From: Adiantum capillus-veneris
Lineage: Eukaryota > Streptophyta > Polypodiopsida > Polypodiales > Pteridaceae
Assembly: GCA_014529385.2 (NCBI GenBank)
Contig: CM043960.1
Span: 31,609,396-31,673,395 of the forward strand
Direction: 5' to 3'
Length of the DNA stretch: 64,000 bases
Part shown: in pieces, positions 1 to 11,997 of the stretch
How positions within the stretch are numbered: position 1 is the stretch's first letter
How the letters are laid out: each line of letters opens with the position of its first letter
The notes under the pieces: generated by a model
What the model saw: the letters and a program-made list of their open reading frames with translations, nothing else
What the model was told of the DNA's origin: nothing
Database searches by the model: none
Position numbers and translations under genes: made by a program

Positions 1-2
1 GT

Positions 3-2595
3 CGGTTAGGACATATGTCCAAAAGGGAATGGAAATCTTGTCTCATTCTGGTTATTTACCTGGCTTTTCATTTAATGATTTTGAATTCTGTGAACATTGT
101 CTGTATGGTAAGCAAACACAGCAGCCACATAAGCATAGAAGCAGTAGAAGAGATACACAGTTGGAACTTGTTCATAGTGATTTGTGTGGACCTATGCCTA
201 ACCTACCTCTAGGGGGAGCTTCTTACTTTATGACATTTATATATGATTACTCGAGGAAAGTATGGGTTTACTTTCTCAAGCACAAGGATGAAGCATTTAG
301 TGTTTTCAAAACGTTTGTGACACTTGTGGAGAATCAGAGTGGCAAGACGCTTAAATGCTTACGCACTGACAATGGTGGAGAGTATGTTTCAAAGGCCTTT
401 CAGGACTTTTGTGAGTCAAAAGGTATAAAACGTGAACTTACTGCTCCTTACAATCCTCCTCAAAATGGTGTTGCTGAGAGGATGAATAGGACCATACAAG
501 AGAAGGTCAGAAGTATGTTGTCTAATGCACAGTGCCAAATGGGTTTTGGGCTGAAGCTGTATCAACAGCTGTTCATCTTGTAAATAGATCTCCTAGCAAG
601 GTTTTGCAGAAGGATTCAATGCCAGAGATGGTATGGTCAGGCAAAATTCCCTTATACAAGTATCTCAGAGTCTTTGGCTGTGAGCCAAAGAGTAGAAAGT
701 GCATCTTTCTAGGCTATGGTAATTCTGGTGAGATGGGGTACAGACTTTGGGATCCCGAATCCAGAAAGGTTGTCCGCAGCAATGATGTTCACTTTAATGA
801 ATCCAAATATCATTCTGAACCAGAGAGGGTTGAGGAGATTAGAAGAGTTGTCTTCCAAGAAGATGGACCTGCACGTGCAAGACAAAATGTCAGGGCTCAA
901 GAGGAGCAAGGACAGGATAGAGTGGAACCATAGGTTGTGGCTGATCCTGAGCCACCTATTGTGCGTAGATCTGGACGTATCACGCGACCTCTTGATAGGT
1001 TTGTTCCATCTATGAACTATGTCATGTTGACTGATTGCAATGAGCCTTCATGTTACAAGGAAGCAGTGCAAATGAAGGACTCCGGGAATTGGCAATTGGC
1101 CATGTAGTCAGAGATGACAGCTCTGCATAAAAACAAGACATGGAAGCTAGTTAAATTACCACGGGGCAAAAAGGCTCTACCTTGTAAATGGGTTTACAGG
1201 TATAAGATCACCGCTCATGATAGTCAGCCAAATTACAAAGCAAGGCTTGTTGCCAAGGGCTTTAAGCAAGAACAAGGCATTGACTTTGATGAAGTCTTCT
1301 CTCCGGTGGTCAAGATGACTACATTGAGATGCTTTCTTGCATTGGTTGCCATATTAGATTTGGTGTTGCACCAAATGGATGTCAAGACAGCGTTCTTGCA
1401 TGGTGATTTAGATGTGGAAATTTACATGCAGCAGCCAGAAGGGTTTGTTGAAAAAGGCAAGGAAGATTGGGTATGCCAGCTGTTAAAGAGTCTTTATGGC
1501 TTAAAACAATCACCGAGGGCATGGTACCATAAATTCCACAAGTTTATGCTTTCTCAAGGCTACAAACGTAGTGAGTTCGATCACTGTCTATATACAAAGA
1601 AGGCTAAGGATGGCAATTGGCTGATCCTTATTTTGTATGTGGATGACATGTTGATTGCTGGCAAGCACTTGGAAGAAATTTCAGCTTTGAAGTCAAAGAT
1701 GGCAAAATCGTTTGACATGAAAGACATGGGTGAGGCAAGTCATATACTTGGTATGCGCATTGAGAGAGATAGATCAAAGAAGTTGATTTGGTTATCTCAA
1801 ACAGAGTATATTGACAAGGTTTTGCAACGTTTCAATATGGAGAAGGGAAAGGCACTGAGTGTTCCATTGCCACCATATGTGAAACTTAGCAAACAAGATT
1901 ATCCTGTGTCTGAGGAAGAACAGGCTGAAATGGATAAGATTCCATATGCGCCTGCAGTGGATAGTTTGATGTATGCAATGATTGCTACTCGCCCAGACAT
2001 TGCATTTGCAATGGGAGTAGTAAGTCAATACATGTCAAACCTAGGCAAGAAACATTGGAAGGCAGTGAAAGGAATATTGAGATACCTGAAAGCTACAAAG
2101 AGTATGCGTATATGCTATGGGAGTCAGGAGCTAAGTGTAAAGGGTTTTACAGACTCAGATTATGCAGGTGACTTAGACAACCGAAGGTCTACGTCAGGGT
2201 ATGTCTTTACATTGGCTGGTGGAGCAGTATCATGGCGTTCTAGATTACAAGATTGTGTTACTCAGTCTACTACAGAGGCTGAATATGTTGCAGCATCAGA
2301 GGCATGCAAAGAATCAATTTGGCTTAATCGACTAGTAACAGATTTGGGAATCAAAGAAGAGATGCCTGTGTTATATTGTGATAGTCAAAGTGCTATACAA
2401 TTGGCTCGCAATCCAGTTTATCACTCAAAGACAAAGCATGTGAATGTGAAGTATCATTTCATCAGGGAAATGCTCGAGGATAATCAACTTCAGCTTGTCA
2501 AAGTTCACACCACAGAAAATCCTGCTGATCTACTTACAAAAGGACTTCCCTCAGAGAGCTTTGCGCATTTTCGCAAGCAGTTAGGTGTAGGGTAG
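3..2595 (+). pseudogene. Copia pol polyprotein remnant (integrase, RT, RNase H)
   Basis: In order, it encodes the end of the GAG-pre-integrase domain (FCEHCLYGKQ), an integrase core (HSDLCGP, RTDNGGEY, PPQNGVAERMN), a copia-type reverse transcriptase (QMDVKTAFLHGDL near 1372, YVDD at 1636-1647) and RNase H (FTDSDYAGD, STTEAEYVAASE). Against the right-hand copy I see a 1-base loss near 22, a 1-base loss near 531, a 42-base in-frame loss near 682 flanked by GAG, and TAG codons at 931-933 and 1105-1107. The longest intact stretch is 1114-2595, 493 codons covering RT and RNase H. It is a dead copy of a replicative protein that would act in cytoplasmic virus-like particles and in nuclear integration. 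Confidence 0.93.
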
Positions 2596-2684
2596 TACAT
2601 CACTTCTCTACATCTCTTGTATATTAGCTTGTATAGTAGCTTCTCTCACACTTAAAGTACCACATTGGACTTTAAGTGGGAGGT

Positions 2685-2876
2685 TGTTGGGGTATAAAGC
2701 CCAATGTGGTCGCCCAGGTAAGTGGGCGGGCCGCCAGGTATGTACACATATTCTTTTGTAAAAACCTAATAAGAACTCACTATGATCTACACATTACAGT
2801 AGAGCGAGTTCACCATATCGTCCTGCTCTTCTTCTCGCACTCTCTCTCGTGTCGCACTTCCGCTCGTAGTCCTTCA
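2685..2876 (+). repeat. 3' LTR of copia-L, truncated
   Basis: The LTR starts TGTTGGGG right after a purine-rich tract at 2674-2684 (AAGTGGGAGGT), the usual plus-strand primer site. It matches the 207-bp LTR at 60874-61080 in inverse orientation but stops about 28 bp short, so the terminal CCCCAACA is missing. The 3' UTR between the stop at 2595 and the LTR carries an inverted pair around CACTTAAAGT / ACTTTAAGTG at 2650-2678. Confidence 0.88.
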
Positions 2877-3030
2877 CAAACAAGTTCTCAAACAAAACTC
2901 AAACTCGACTCGCTTTGCATCCTAAAACCTGCACTAAGATTAGGGTTAGATTTCTTCCATAAGTTTGTAACCGACCGCAACATGGTCCATAAACTCTTGA
3001 ATAGTTGAAACAAGCCTCAATAGATAGTAT
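2877..3030. repeat. Dispersed repeat shared with 52588-52735
   Basis: About 150 bp starting AACAAGTTCTCAAAC recurs at 52588-52735 with scattered substitutions, both times leading into the gypsy-derived unit. No protein was recognised. It abuts the truncated copia LTR exactly, so it marks a breakpoint. Confidence 0.8.
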
Positions 3031-3548
3031 TCCTGTGGCGGTGATGGTAGCCCCAAGATATACCAACCTCCAAGGTTATCAATTTGAGAAGAAACACTTG
3101 CTGAGAGATGTCGAGAAATTTCAAGTTATAATCTGCTAGAGTTTTTGTGGCAGGCATTTCAGGATACCCACTCTGCCAGAAGCTGACAGAAACCATAACT
3201 TCGAGCAAAAAAATTCTTGAAAGCTTGTCAAGTCCTTGAAGTGTGCGGCTTGGTAGCTATAGACATCCACACTGCATGGAACTACCTTTGAGAAAAAACG
3301 ATAGCTCAAAAAAAAGCTTTGATCCTTCTCTGCAAATAATCTTTATGGCTTAGGCCCTATAAGACAGAGCAACAAGGATGAGAGCGCGCTTGATGCGCTA
3401 TGAAGTAAGGGTGGGAGTGGCTATTAAGTTTGGGGTTGGGGCACAAAGATTCTTTAAATAAAATTTCCAGTGAACTTTAGAAGCACCATCTTGCTCTATC
3501 TACTCTTTGGTAAAATTGGTATGCTTTTAGAAAAGCACACGCCTGAAG
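3031..3548. other. No gene recognised
   Basis: About 520 bp with stops in all frames and no repeat partner that I could find elsewhere in the window. By position it lies downstream of the antisense primer-binding site at 3549-3560, so it may be decayed 5' internal sequence of that antisense retroelement. This is a positional inference only. Confidence 0.3.
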
Positions 3549-4038
3549 CTCTAATACCACTATAACAAGGGACACCACGCGCCAACTGAAAAGAACAGAT
3601 TGAACACTTTTAGCCCTTTAGATAACGTTGAACTGAAAGAGAGGGATAGAGAGTGCACGACAAGCGAGAAAGGGAGTGGCAGAGATCCACCCTGAGAGAG
3701 CATTGGCCCCAAACCTTGGCGCCTCTTTCAATATTTATTTATATTGCTTAAACTCACTACAATGCTGGTACTAGCGCTCTGCACCTTCACCCAGAAGAGT
3801 GTCAGAGATTAATCGCTCTGCACATATGTGAGGGCCCTTGGCCTATGAAAAGAAGTTACATAAAACACATCAAGCTCAAAAGCATTTGGTCTTCAAAAGC
3901 TCTAGCGTCAAAAAGCTAAGAGCGCAAAACAGGGAATTTCGTACAATTGCCACATCAGAAGTCTAGTATAAAATGCAAAAGTCCATACAACCTATCACAT
4001 CATCAACATAAATTGCGGACGTCTGTACAGTTGTCACA
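3549..4038 (-). repeat. Antisense LTR with primer-binding site
   Basis: Read on the - strand, a TGTGACA-like start at 4038 leads to an end TGTTATA at about 3562. The following TGGTATTAGAGC (complement of 3549-3560) differs by one base from the initiator Met-tRNA primer site TGGTATCAGAGC. The interior carries the GGCGCCAAGGTTTGGGGCCA block shared by the other gypsy-type LTRs here. The 5' LTR limit is tentative. I found no coding internal region for this element. Confidence 0.6.
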
Positions 4039-4206
4039 TCATCATCTTTTTTGCCAGTGTTAAGAGTGTGTGTGATCCCGCTTTATTTTAAGGGCTTTAG
4101 GTCCCTTGGGTCCCATCGAACAGGTCCCATAAGTTGGTGGGAAATATTCTTTAAAAATAAGTCACTCGGCAAGACTCTGTTAGTTGGTAAAACTTCTTCT
4201 ACTACT

Positions 4207-4916
<710 letters not shown>

Positions 4917-4917
4917 G

Positions 4918-4929
4918 TGGTGTCAGAGC
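4918..4929 (+). other. Primer-binding site (initiator Met-tRNA type)
   Basis: TGGTGTCAGAGC starts two bases after the LTR end. It differs by one base from TGGTATCAGAGC, the complement of the 3' end of plant initiator Met-tRNA used by many LTR elements. It fixes the LTR edge and the + orientation of the element. Confidence 0.85.
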
Positions 4930-4980
4930 ACGGCCTATTTCTCTTCTACCGAGAGATCCGATCCTTTTTATGTGGCACTT

Positions 4981-7563
4981 ATGGATTCAAGCAAAGGACA
5001 ATTGACTTCCTCTGCATCCGGAGATGCGGGAAGAGATCACGACGAGAATTCACGCGAGTATGGCCCACCTCGGCCTATTCAGGCGAAGCTCGAAGAGATG
5101 GAGTGTCGACAATTGATCGACGATGCAACAAAGATGATGCTAAAATTTGCGAAAGACCCAAAATTTGCAAAAATTTATGAGCCAGACAGGTCTCCTTCGA
5201 CGAGGTGCACTCACAGTGGCGGCAAACCACAGAACCACCCCTCAAACCGGCACTCAAGAAACCTCCTACTCCAAGGATGTTTACATAACAAGAATTAGAA
5301 GAGGTGGTTGATGCACGAATTTCTCAGCTTTTTGACGCGCAGAACAAAGCAAAAAAGCACGACAAAAAGCACAAGAAAGGAATTCACCTCCTGGGTTATT
5401 TGGGTCGTCAGTCAACATTTGCATCTGCAAGAAAGCAGAAGAAGCATGTTCAATTTGAAGGAGTACCCAGTTCTTCTTCTTCTTCTTCTTCTTCTTCGAG
5501 TTCTTCTAGCTCCTCTGACTCGAGCAAAGAAGAAAAAAAAGGCAAAAAACGAAGCAAAAAACAAAGATTTGGAAAGGGCAAGAAAAAGGCAAAGAAGTCT
5601 AAATCTCGCCTAGTGGTTGATAGTTCTACACAGGAGTTGTCTTCGGGATAGTTCGGACTCTGTCGACAACAGCTTTTATGCAAAGAAGAAGAATTTTTAT
5701 AAAGCCAACCAGTATGACTTTTTGGAAGATCAAAGCAAGAAAGTCCAAGAGTTTAAGGAAGGTGGACAGTCAATTAAATTTGACATGTTTTCTGGATACC
5801 AAGATGCTTCGAAGGCTTTGGCCTTCATTTAGCAGTTTGACATAGATTTCTGTGGAGGGCGTTACTCAAAGCACTCCAAGATATAAAGGACTACCGCTTA
5901 CTTCAAGGGAAATGCTCAAACTTGGTGGTCTACGCTTTTATTGAACAAGACAACGCCTGTTAAATGGCTGAAATTTAAAAGGTTTTTTATTTCTTCTTGG
6001 TTGGCTCGACAATATGAACGCGACATACAAATTTCTTGGAACCATCTTCGGATGACCAAGAAGGATACATTGGATGCATATTGCGAGAGATTCTGGAGCT
6101 CTTTTCTACGAGCCTCTTCATTTAAGAAGATATCGTTCAATGAACACATTTATCGGTTTACCTAGGGACTTCTTACAGAGATCGGAGATCACTGCTTAGA
6201 GCAAAAGTCAGATTCCATTCAGGAACGGATGAGTCATGTTTTGCCATTCACTCAGGCACTTTGACCTACCCACCATATGAAATCATGACGCAAAGGACCG
6301 AACAGACTTCAAACAATGAAAGTAGAAAGAAGAAGAGCAACCCACAAAAGAAAGAAAAGGATGCCCCGACCCAAGCTCACTCTACGAGAGAGAGCTCTCT
6401 ACATCAAAGAGGGGAAGACTTTGGATGCGGGGAGATGGGGCATATCTCTGTGAAGTGCCCTAAAAAGGCACCGAAAGAATAGAACGACAAAGATGAAGAA
6501 AGGTGTGAGAGTTCAAAAGCAGCCGAGGAACGTGGACAAAAAGGCAAGGTGAAAACATGATTGGTTCTAGATTGCATGGGTATTGACCCAAGCACGATGG
6601 ACGAGAGTACAGAACTTTGCCGAGCATGGGGCAAAGTGAAAGACCAAGAAGCCCTGATCTTCTTTGATGGAGGCACCAAGGACAATTTGATCTCACATAA
6701 ATTGGCAATGCGGCCCAAGATCACACCCAATCGGATGGGACCACTAGCAGAGGCAGTTCTAGCGGCACCTGGTAGGGATGTAGCCATTACACCTGTCATT
6801 GGAAAACTTAGGTGGCATTTTCAGGGGTATTTGGGGCATGAGGACTCCTACATAATGCCCTTGGAAGGTTGTGATGTCCTCTTGGGAATTCCCTGGTACC
6901 ACAAGAACAACGCCGTGGTCGACTATCGGGCCAGAAAATCCACTTTGACTAGAGAGAAGGTCAGAACCATTGTACTTGATGTAAAACTTAAAGGCGAGCC
7001 AGTCCCTATTGTATCGGCTTTGGCTGTTTCAAAATGAATGAAATCTAGTTTTTTTGTTTACTCGATCTTTTTGAGAGGGATGAATGACGAGAATAGGAAA
7101 AATATATCTGAACTTGATAAAGAACGCCAAGATTTTCTCCACACTCATGCAGATTGCTTTTTACCACCTGCTCGTCCTGAGGATGATACCATTGATGTGA
7201 TACCTAGAAGCATACCACCGAACCCACCACCTTACCGGGTGAGCCGAGCTCAGAACAAAGAAATTATGAACCAAGTGAAAGACCTCTTGGAAAAGGGTCT
7301 TGTCCAGTCTAGTACTTCACCGTACTGCTCTCCAGTGTTGTTGGTTTTGAAGAAAGATGGATCTTGGAGAATGTGCATCAATTATAGAGTTGTCAGCAAA
7401 ATCACCATCAAGAACAAATTTTGATTCCTAGGATCGATGATATTCTTGACCGACTATAGGGATCCTCGTGTTTGAACAAGATCAATTAAAAGAGCAGATA
7501 TCATCATATGAGAATCGCGTCGGGAGATGTCTACAAGACAGCTTTTCGGACGACTTTTGGCAT
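4981..7563 (+). pseudogene. Ty3/gypsy gag-protease-RT remnant (copy A)
   Basis: The putative gag start is ATG at 4981 (MDSSKGQ), 65 bp after the LTR, matching 52908 in copy B. Gag continues through a serine run (5469-5513), a Lys-rich stretch, a retrotransposon gag-like core (KWLKF, HLRMTKKDTLDAY near 5950-6090) and a zinc-knuckle remnant near 6421 whose first Cys is lost. A retropepsin-like stretch follows (ALIFFDGGTKDNLIS near 6650; LLGIPW near 6880). The RT N-terminus follows ([22 protein letters not shown] near 7310; YHQIRIASGDVYKTAF near 7510). RT stops before its catalytic YxDD motif, where it joins LTR sequence at about 7564. Several frameshifts and stops are present. Confidence 0.85.
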
Positions 7564-7950
7564 ACAAAAAAGCAAATGCATGGGAAGTTTTTCATCTACG
7601 CAATTAGCAAGAGAGAGAGAAAGTTTATTTTTAACGCTTTTCATTTTTTACTCAAGTGAGCTTGTGAGAGAGCCATGCTTTATTTTTGAAATCTTTTGGG
7701 ATAGCTTTTGGGGCTCTGCTTTTGGCATCCCTTGTAATCTCTTTATAAGTGTTTTTCCTCCCACTTCTTAGAGAATTTAGACACAGATTTTGAGAGTGAT
7801 TCTTGGGGGCGCCAGTATTTGGGGCCAATATCTCTAGGCACGGAACTCCACCGGGCCGTGTCGAATCAATTGTGAACTGTGAATTGATTTGAAGTGAATT
7901 CTTGTCGTGTCACGGTAGAATCTTGACTTGGAGTGTCCAAGTTTGTTACA
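7564..7950 (+). repeat. LTR fragment fused to truncated RT (copy A)
   Basis: It begins within LTR sequence (ATGCATGGGAAG, as at 4382) and ends TTGTTACA, matching the end of the LTR at 4207-4916. The LTR start is absent because the RT fragment joins directly. The same RT-to-LTR join exists at about 55590 in copy B and inverted near 22050 in copy C, so it arose once and was copied. Confidence 0.75.
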
Positions 7951-9440
7951 CTACTTCTGCTTCTTCACTTAGGGTTTACCCTCCTTGGCTAGGATCTGCA
8001 GGTTGGCTCCATTCTTCAGTGGCTTGATACATCAACAGTTTGTGACACTCATTCTGGATCTATGAATATCACTGGCATATTCATTTTCACAAAAGCACCT
8101 TTGAATATGACTCATTTGTCACCTTTTATGTGTTGCTTGCTATGGACTTAAAAGGAATTGCGCATTCCTTTGATTCAACGTCCTCCATCCACTTTGCATT
8201 GAGAGCTAAAGAGTGTCAATAGTCAAATTATCCAATGGACCTAGCTTACCTTTCTGTTCTTTTTTGGTGTCATATGACCAGTTGGTAGCCTTGCTGGCCT
8301 CCCCTGTTCACTGAAATCTCAATCTGAATCCTCGGAATCCTATAATGAACAATCAATTATTTCCCTTACTTCATCAGAACGCTCGGATACACTATCACCT
8401 AATTCCCATACTTCTTCAAAATTATTTGATGAACTTTCATCCAGTTTCCTTGGTTCTTTCTCTTCCCTGGAAGACTCTTGCCCTGTTGACATGGACACTG
8501 GCTTGTCTGTAGGATAGGTCAATGAGTTTTACTTCTTCAAAATTTGTTGATAAACTTTCATCGAGTTTCCTTGGTTCTTTCTCTTCCCCGCAAGACTCTT
8601 GCCCTATTAACGTGGACACTAGCTTGTCTGTAGGATAGGTCAATGAGCTGGCATGCATACCAAAACCTTGTTTGGCATGTCCATAAGTCTCCAAATGGAG
8701 TCAATTTCTATTGCAGACAATACTGTCAAATTGGACCACAACAAAACCCCTCAATCTGGTCCTTCAAAGTGACCCTCCAAAAGAAGGACATTGGCAAATA
8801 CATATCCCAAAACCTCTCACAATCATCATTCTCAGATGATGCCAAGCTGTGATCACATTTACATATTCTTTTGTTATCCCCACACACGTGAAAATTTTCT
8901 TATTTTTATCCACTTCTTAGGTGCTTCTTTACGCAACAATACAGTAGAACACCATGTCAGTGTGTTTCCTTTCAAGTAAGATGCCACCCTTTGCACCTTG
9001 GAGCATTCTGAGAAACGATCTCCTGAGAGAAGGTGACATGAGACTGTTGTATGACATCAAGGGCTCGATGGGTGTCCTAGTAGCCTGAAAACCTATCAAA
9101 CTTGACTGCCTGAACCCCATCCTTGAACTTCTTGTTCTTCTTGTCCTTTTGTTCATAGTCTGAACTTTCAGCAAAGGATGAAATCTCCTCCGTTGAACTG
9201 CTAGATAGCTCCATGTGCCTTCTTCACTTGTTCAAAATTCTCCTTTTCCTGCTTTTCCCCGGCTTCTTCTACTTTTTCTCATCCTCTCTCGAACTAGAAG
9301 ACGACAGACTGTCAAAACTTTCCTCTCTTCAAAAATTTTTCCAGAGAAATACTTTCTCTGGTGCACCTTTCGGTATTTCTTTATTATTACTTCACAAAGA
9401 TACAACTACCCAAGGGTCCAACTCTCTCTGAGACTCCATG
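7951..9440 (-). pseudogene. Antisense gag of a related gypsy family (copy A)
   Basis: On the - strand from about 9400 down there are Lys/Ser-rich residues, GVQAVKFDRFSGY-like sequence, a gag core, then repeated segments containing LTYPTDKPVST and EPRKLDESSSNNFEE. Copy C (19990-21590) and copy B (56029-57430) carry the same region. The similarity to the + strand gag at 5700-6250 (DMFSGY; FTQAL followed by TYPP) shows a sister family inserted in reverse. Stops and frameshifts are frequent. The segment 7951-8300 has no recognised domain. Confidence 0.7.
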
Positions 9441-9770
9441 TTCAGATGATCTTTGAAGAGTGGCCCTCTTGGCACTTAAAACTTACAAGGGATGCCCAAC
9501 AATAGAGCCCCAAAAGCATCAGTACCAGAAGCACTGGATCCCAAAGGCATCTACTCTCAAAAGCTTGTGTGAAAAGCTGCCCAAAACAGCCAGTGCAAAT
9601 CTCCCTTGTCCTCTCGGCCATTTCTTTCCATTTGGGCATGCCTCATCATCACTTTGTGACAATCAGCCCACAAGGACTGTCGAAAAAGGAGAAGCCTATA
9701 TCAAAAGTGTCGTCCTCAGGTGGGGCTGTCCCTCTTGAGCTAGACGGATCATGGCAAAAACACTACTGAG
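9440..9770 (-). repeat. Antisense LTR-like block (copy A)
   Basis: It contains GGGATGCCCAACAATAGAGCCCCAAAAG-type sequence, matching the reverse complement of the LTR part TTGGGGCTCTGCTTTTGGCATCCC near 7708, and ends with CATCATCACTTTGTGACA-like sequence near 9646 as in the antisense LTR at 49217-49719. I read it as an LTR of the antisense gag element. The copy B equivalent is 57530-57860. Confidence 0.55.
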
Positions 9771-10640
9771 ACAAGCTATTGAGGAGTGTCTTGTCTCCTG
9801 TGCCGGTGGTGGGGTATGAGACGGGCTAAGAGATGATGTTGAGGAAATATAAGGGGAGATGGGAGGGACAACAGGGGAGGATGGGGAAAGGGGAGGAGGA
9901 AACGGAGAAGTAGAGTCGACGGGCACAGGGGGAGCTGGTGGCAGCAAGGCTGAGGTGGAAGGAGACTCCTCAAGTGTATCCTGCTATAGAGGGTCAAACC
10001 AGTCTTCTGTGGAAACCTAATATTGCTAATCTGTTATAGGTTAGCCACCAAGGGGGCTTGTATGGCGAACCTGTCCTTCACGACAGCGACGACCATGTAT
10101 CTCCTACCAACCATTGGCTAACTAATCACCCATCTCACAAGAAGTGTCAGCTTGTGAACCCTAGGTTTCTACCTGCTGTGTAGGACTTGCCTCTGGAGGC
10201 TGAGTTTATGGTGCAAGTCATGTTCTCTTGCGAGAATAGACCTTCACAAGATGGACCATCTATCTGCAAATGAAGCACTTGTTCAGGAGTCCCAAATAAT
10301 ACTCCCACGCTCTCTTGGATCTAACCACCACTCACCCTAGGCACGACTACCTTCGAGAGAGTGTGGGTGTCCCAAACCAAAACGCGTATTGTATAAATAC
10401 CTACTGCTCTGGCAACTACTAAAGCTACTGTGTGTGGGGTCTCCAAGATTGTTTCAATCTCAGAGCCAATTTTGGATAAAAGCGAGAGGTACTCTCTCCC
10501 CACGCCGAGGAAGCAAACCAAAATGGGCAGATTTGCTTTCTCGACAAGAACATCTAAAGTTAGGTCGAAACCTGTAAAAAATGAGCCCAAAGTGCACAGA
10601 TCGCCATTGAAATGACCTTGGAAGCCATCTCAATAGTCTT
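9771..10640. other. Purine-rich tract and unclassified sequence
   Basis: 9830-9975 is strongly purine-rich on the + strand. The rest is shared with copy B (57861-58690) and has no recognised domain. Both strands have stops in all frames, so it is probably non-coding retroelement sequence. Confidence 0.4.
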
Positions 10641-11217
10641 GAATTTGATCTGGTAATTATCGAAGCTGTACGTCAATGATCTTTCTGACCTCTACAAGAA
10701 GGCAGGCCTAAAGGAGATAGCGAACCTCACCTCTGCTCAGCTGGCTATCGATAATCTTACAGATGACATAGGTGGCCTCGAGGCACTCCACCTCTACTGC
10801 AAGGCTCACTTGCTCTATCCATGAGAGAGCAAGTCAGATGGTGGACTCTACAAGCTCGGACAAGGGGGGCTTTATCCGAGTCCCTCTAAGGCGGGGTAGG
10901 AGCCTCCTTTTGTATCTGTTGTTGTGAAAGCATAGAGGGCGAGGGCGAGTCAGAAACGAATGGGGGATTGAGGGGGGTGGGGGGGGAGATCCAACTCAAT
11001 GATGAGTACAGCCAAGGAGGGGCAACACGAGGGGGGGAGAGCTTGCAGGATGGCTGAGGCTGGGAGAGGTAGCGCAAGGGCTAGCGGCCTGAGAGAGATT
11101 GCATGTGAGGGGGGATGTGAGGGCAAGAAGGGCTTAGGAGAGGCACCGCAAGGAGGGAGGGAGGAGATGGGGGAGCATTCAGCAATAGCAAGAAAGCTCT
11201 ATTGCAGTGACTTATAG
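10640..11217 (+). pseudogene. Unclassified retroelement-associated ORF (copy A)
   Basis: One frame reads KKAGLKEIANLTSAQLAIDN followed by LTDDIGGLEALHLYCKAHLL, then a stop, then a Gly/Arg-rich tail. Copy B keeps the same frame (58750-58937) with many synonymous or conservative differences, which suggests it once encoded protein. I do not recognise the family. It lies between an antisense LTR block and the LTR at 11221-11955, so it is more likely a retroelement accessory ORF or coiled gag segment than a host gene. Confidence 0.35.
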
Positions 11218-11220
11218 AGG

Positions 11221-11955
11221 ATCTAGTGCACACTGGAAAGTAGAAGGAAGGTTGTCAAGGCCTTCAAATATTAGCCTTGGAGGAGGCTTCTAGCATTCCG
11301 CTATTTGCATATTGGAGAGAGCTCTCCCCTCATCAATTGTACCTTCTGAAGATCAATATAAAAGAAATATCAAAAGGGACGCCAAGATGTTAGGGCCAGA
11401 GTATCTGGAAGGTGAGCTCCGCCACTCCGTGCCTATTGTGTGGAATCTTCTCTCACTCTCAGTTTAAGTGTGTTAAAGTCTTTAAGTCTATTTCAGTTCT
11501 GTTCTTTTTCAAGTGGCATGTGGTGCCTTTCCATTACATAGGATGGGATTTTCTAGCTTGCATAAAAATTGGATTTTTGAGATTTGTGACCTTTAAGGGG
11601 GACCTTATTTTGGGATAGTTGCAAGGGGGCATAAAAATACCTCTTGGGGTAATCTTTTGGACATAGTAGAAGCATGGATTTTGTGTAGATCAAGTGAGCA
11701 CCTGACTCGAGCTCGAGCAACTCTCTCGGACTTGAATGTAATTTGCAACATCAAATAACAAACAAATACCCAATCAAGGATGTTGATAGTGGTGGTTGAA
11801 GGCCACCGACTTACTTCAACAAGAGTACCATCTTCCCCATCTCCCTTCACTTTCTTCTCTGTTCAGGTATTTTCAAGTTGTTTTGAAGTGCTTAAGTTAA
11901 TTTGACTCTTTGGACTCCAATAATCCACTACTTTCTTTTTCGATCAATTGTCAAA
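11221..11955 (+). repeat. LTR of a second gypsy-like type (copy A)
   Basis: Its end is placed just before TGGTATCAAAGC at 11962-11973, one mismatch from the Met-tRNA primer site. The interior has ATCAAAAGGGACGCCAAG and GGGCCAGAGTATCTGG, a diverged version of the block in the LTR at 4207-4916. The start is set only by where similarity to 59290-60005 begins, so it is approximate. Confidence 0.6.
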
Positions 11956-11961
11956 AGCGAA

Positions 11962-11973
11962 TGGTATCAAAGC
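11962..11973 (+). other. Primer-binding site
   Basis: TGGTATCAAAGC resembles the initiator Met-tRNA complement with one substitution. The same string is at 60009-60020 in copy B. Confidence 0.7.
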
Positions 11974-11997
11974 TTGGTGCTTCCTTGCACTAAAAGC

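Larger units (their letters stand above)
1..2876 (+). mobile_element. Ty1/copia LTR retrotransposon, 3' part (copia-L)
   Basis: The window opens inside a copia element. It has the order GAG-pre-integrase, integrase, reverse transcriptase, RNase H, polypurine tract, 3' LTR, which is diagnostic of Ty1/copia. It is closely related to the - strand element at 60874-64000, so the two form an inverted pair about 58 kb apart. The 3' LTR is cut about 28 bp before its expected end and runs directly into a dispersed repeat. The coding part has frameshifts, a 42-bp deletion and premature stops, so this copy cannot make a full polyprotein. The 5' half lies outside the window. Confidence 0.95.

Noticed and set aside
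5450-5683. - strand ORF with a Glu run
   Set aside because: Antisense shadow of the serine-rich gag segment.
9696-9997. Proline-rich antisense ORFs (and 57810-58046)
   Set aside because: Translations of a purine-rich tract; frames are not conserved between copies A and B.
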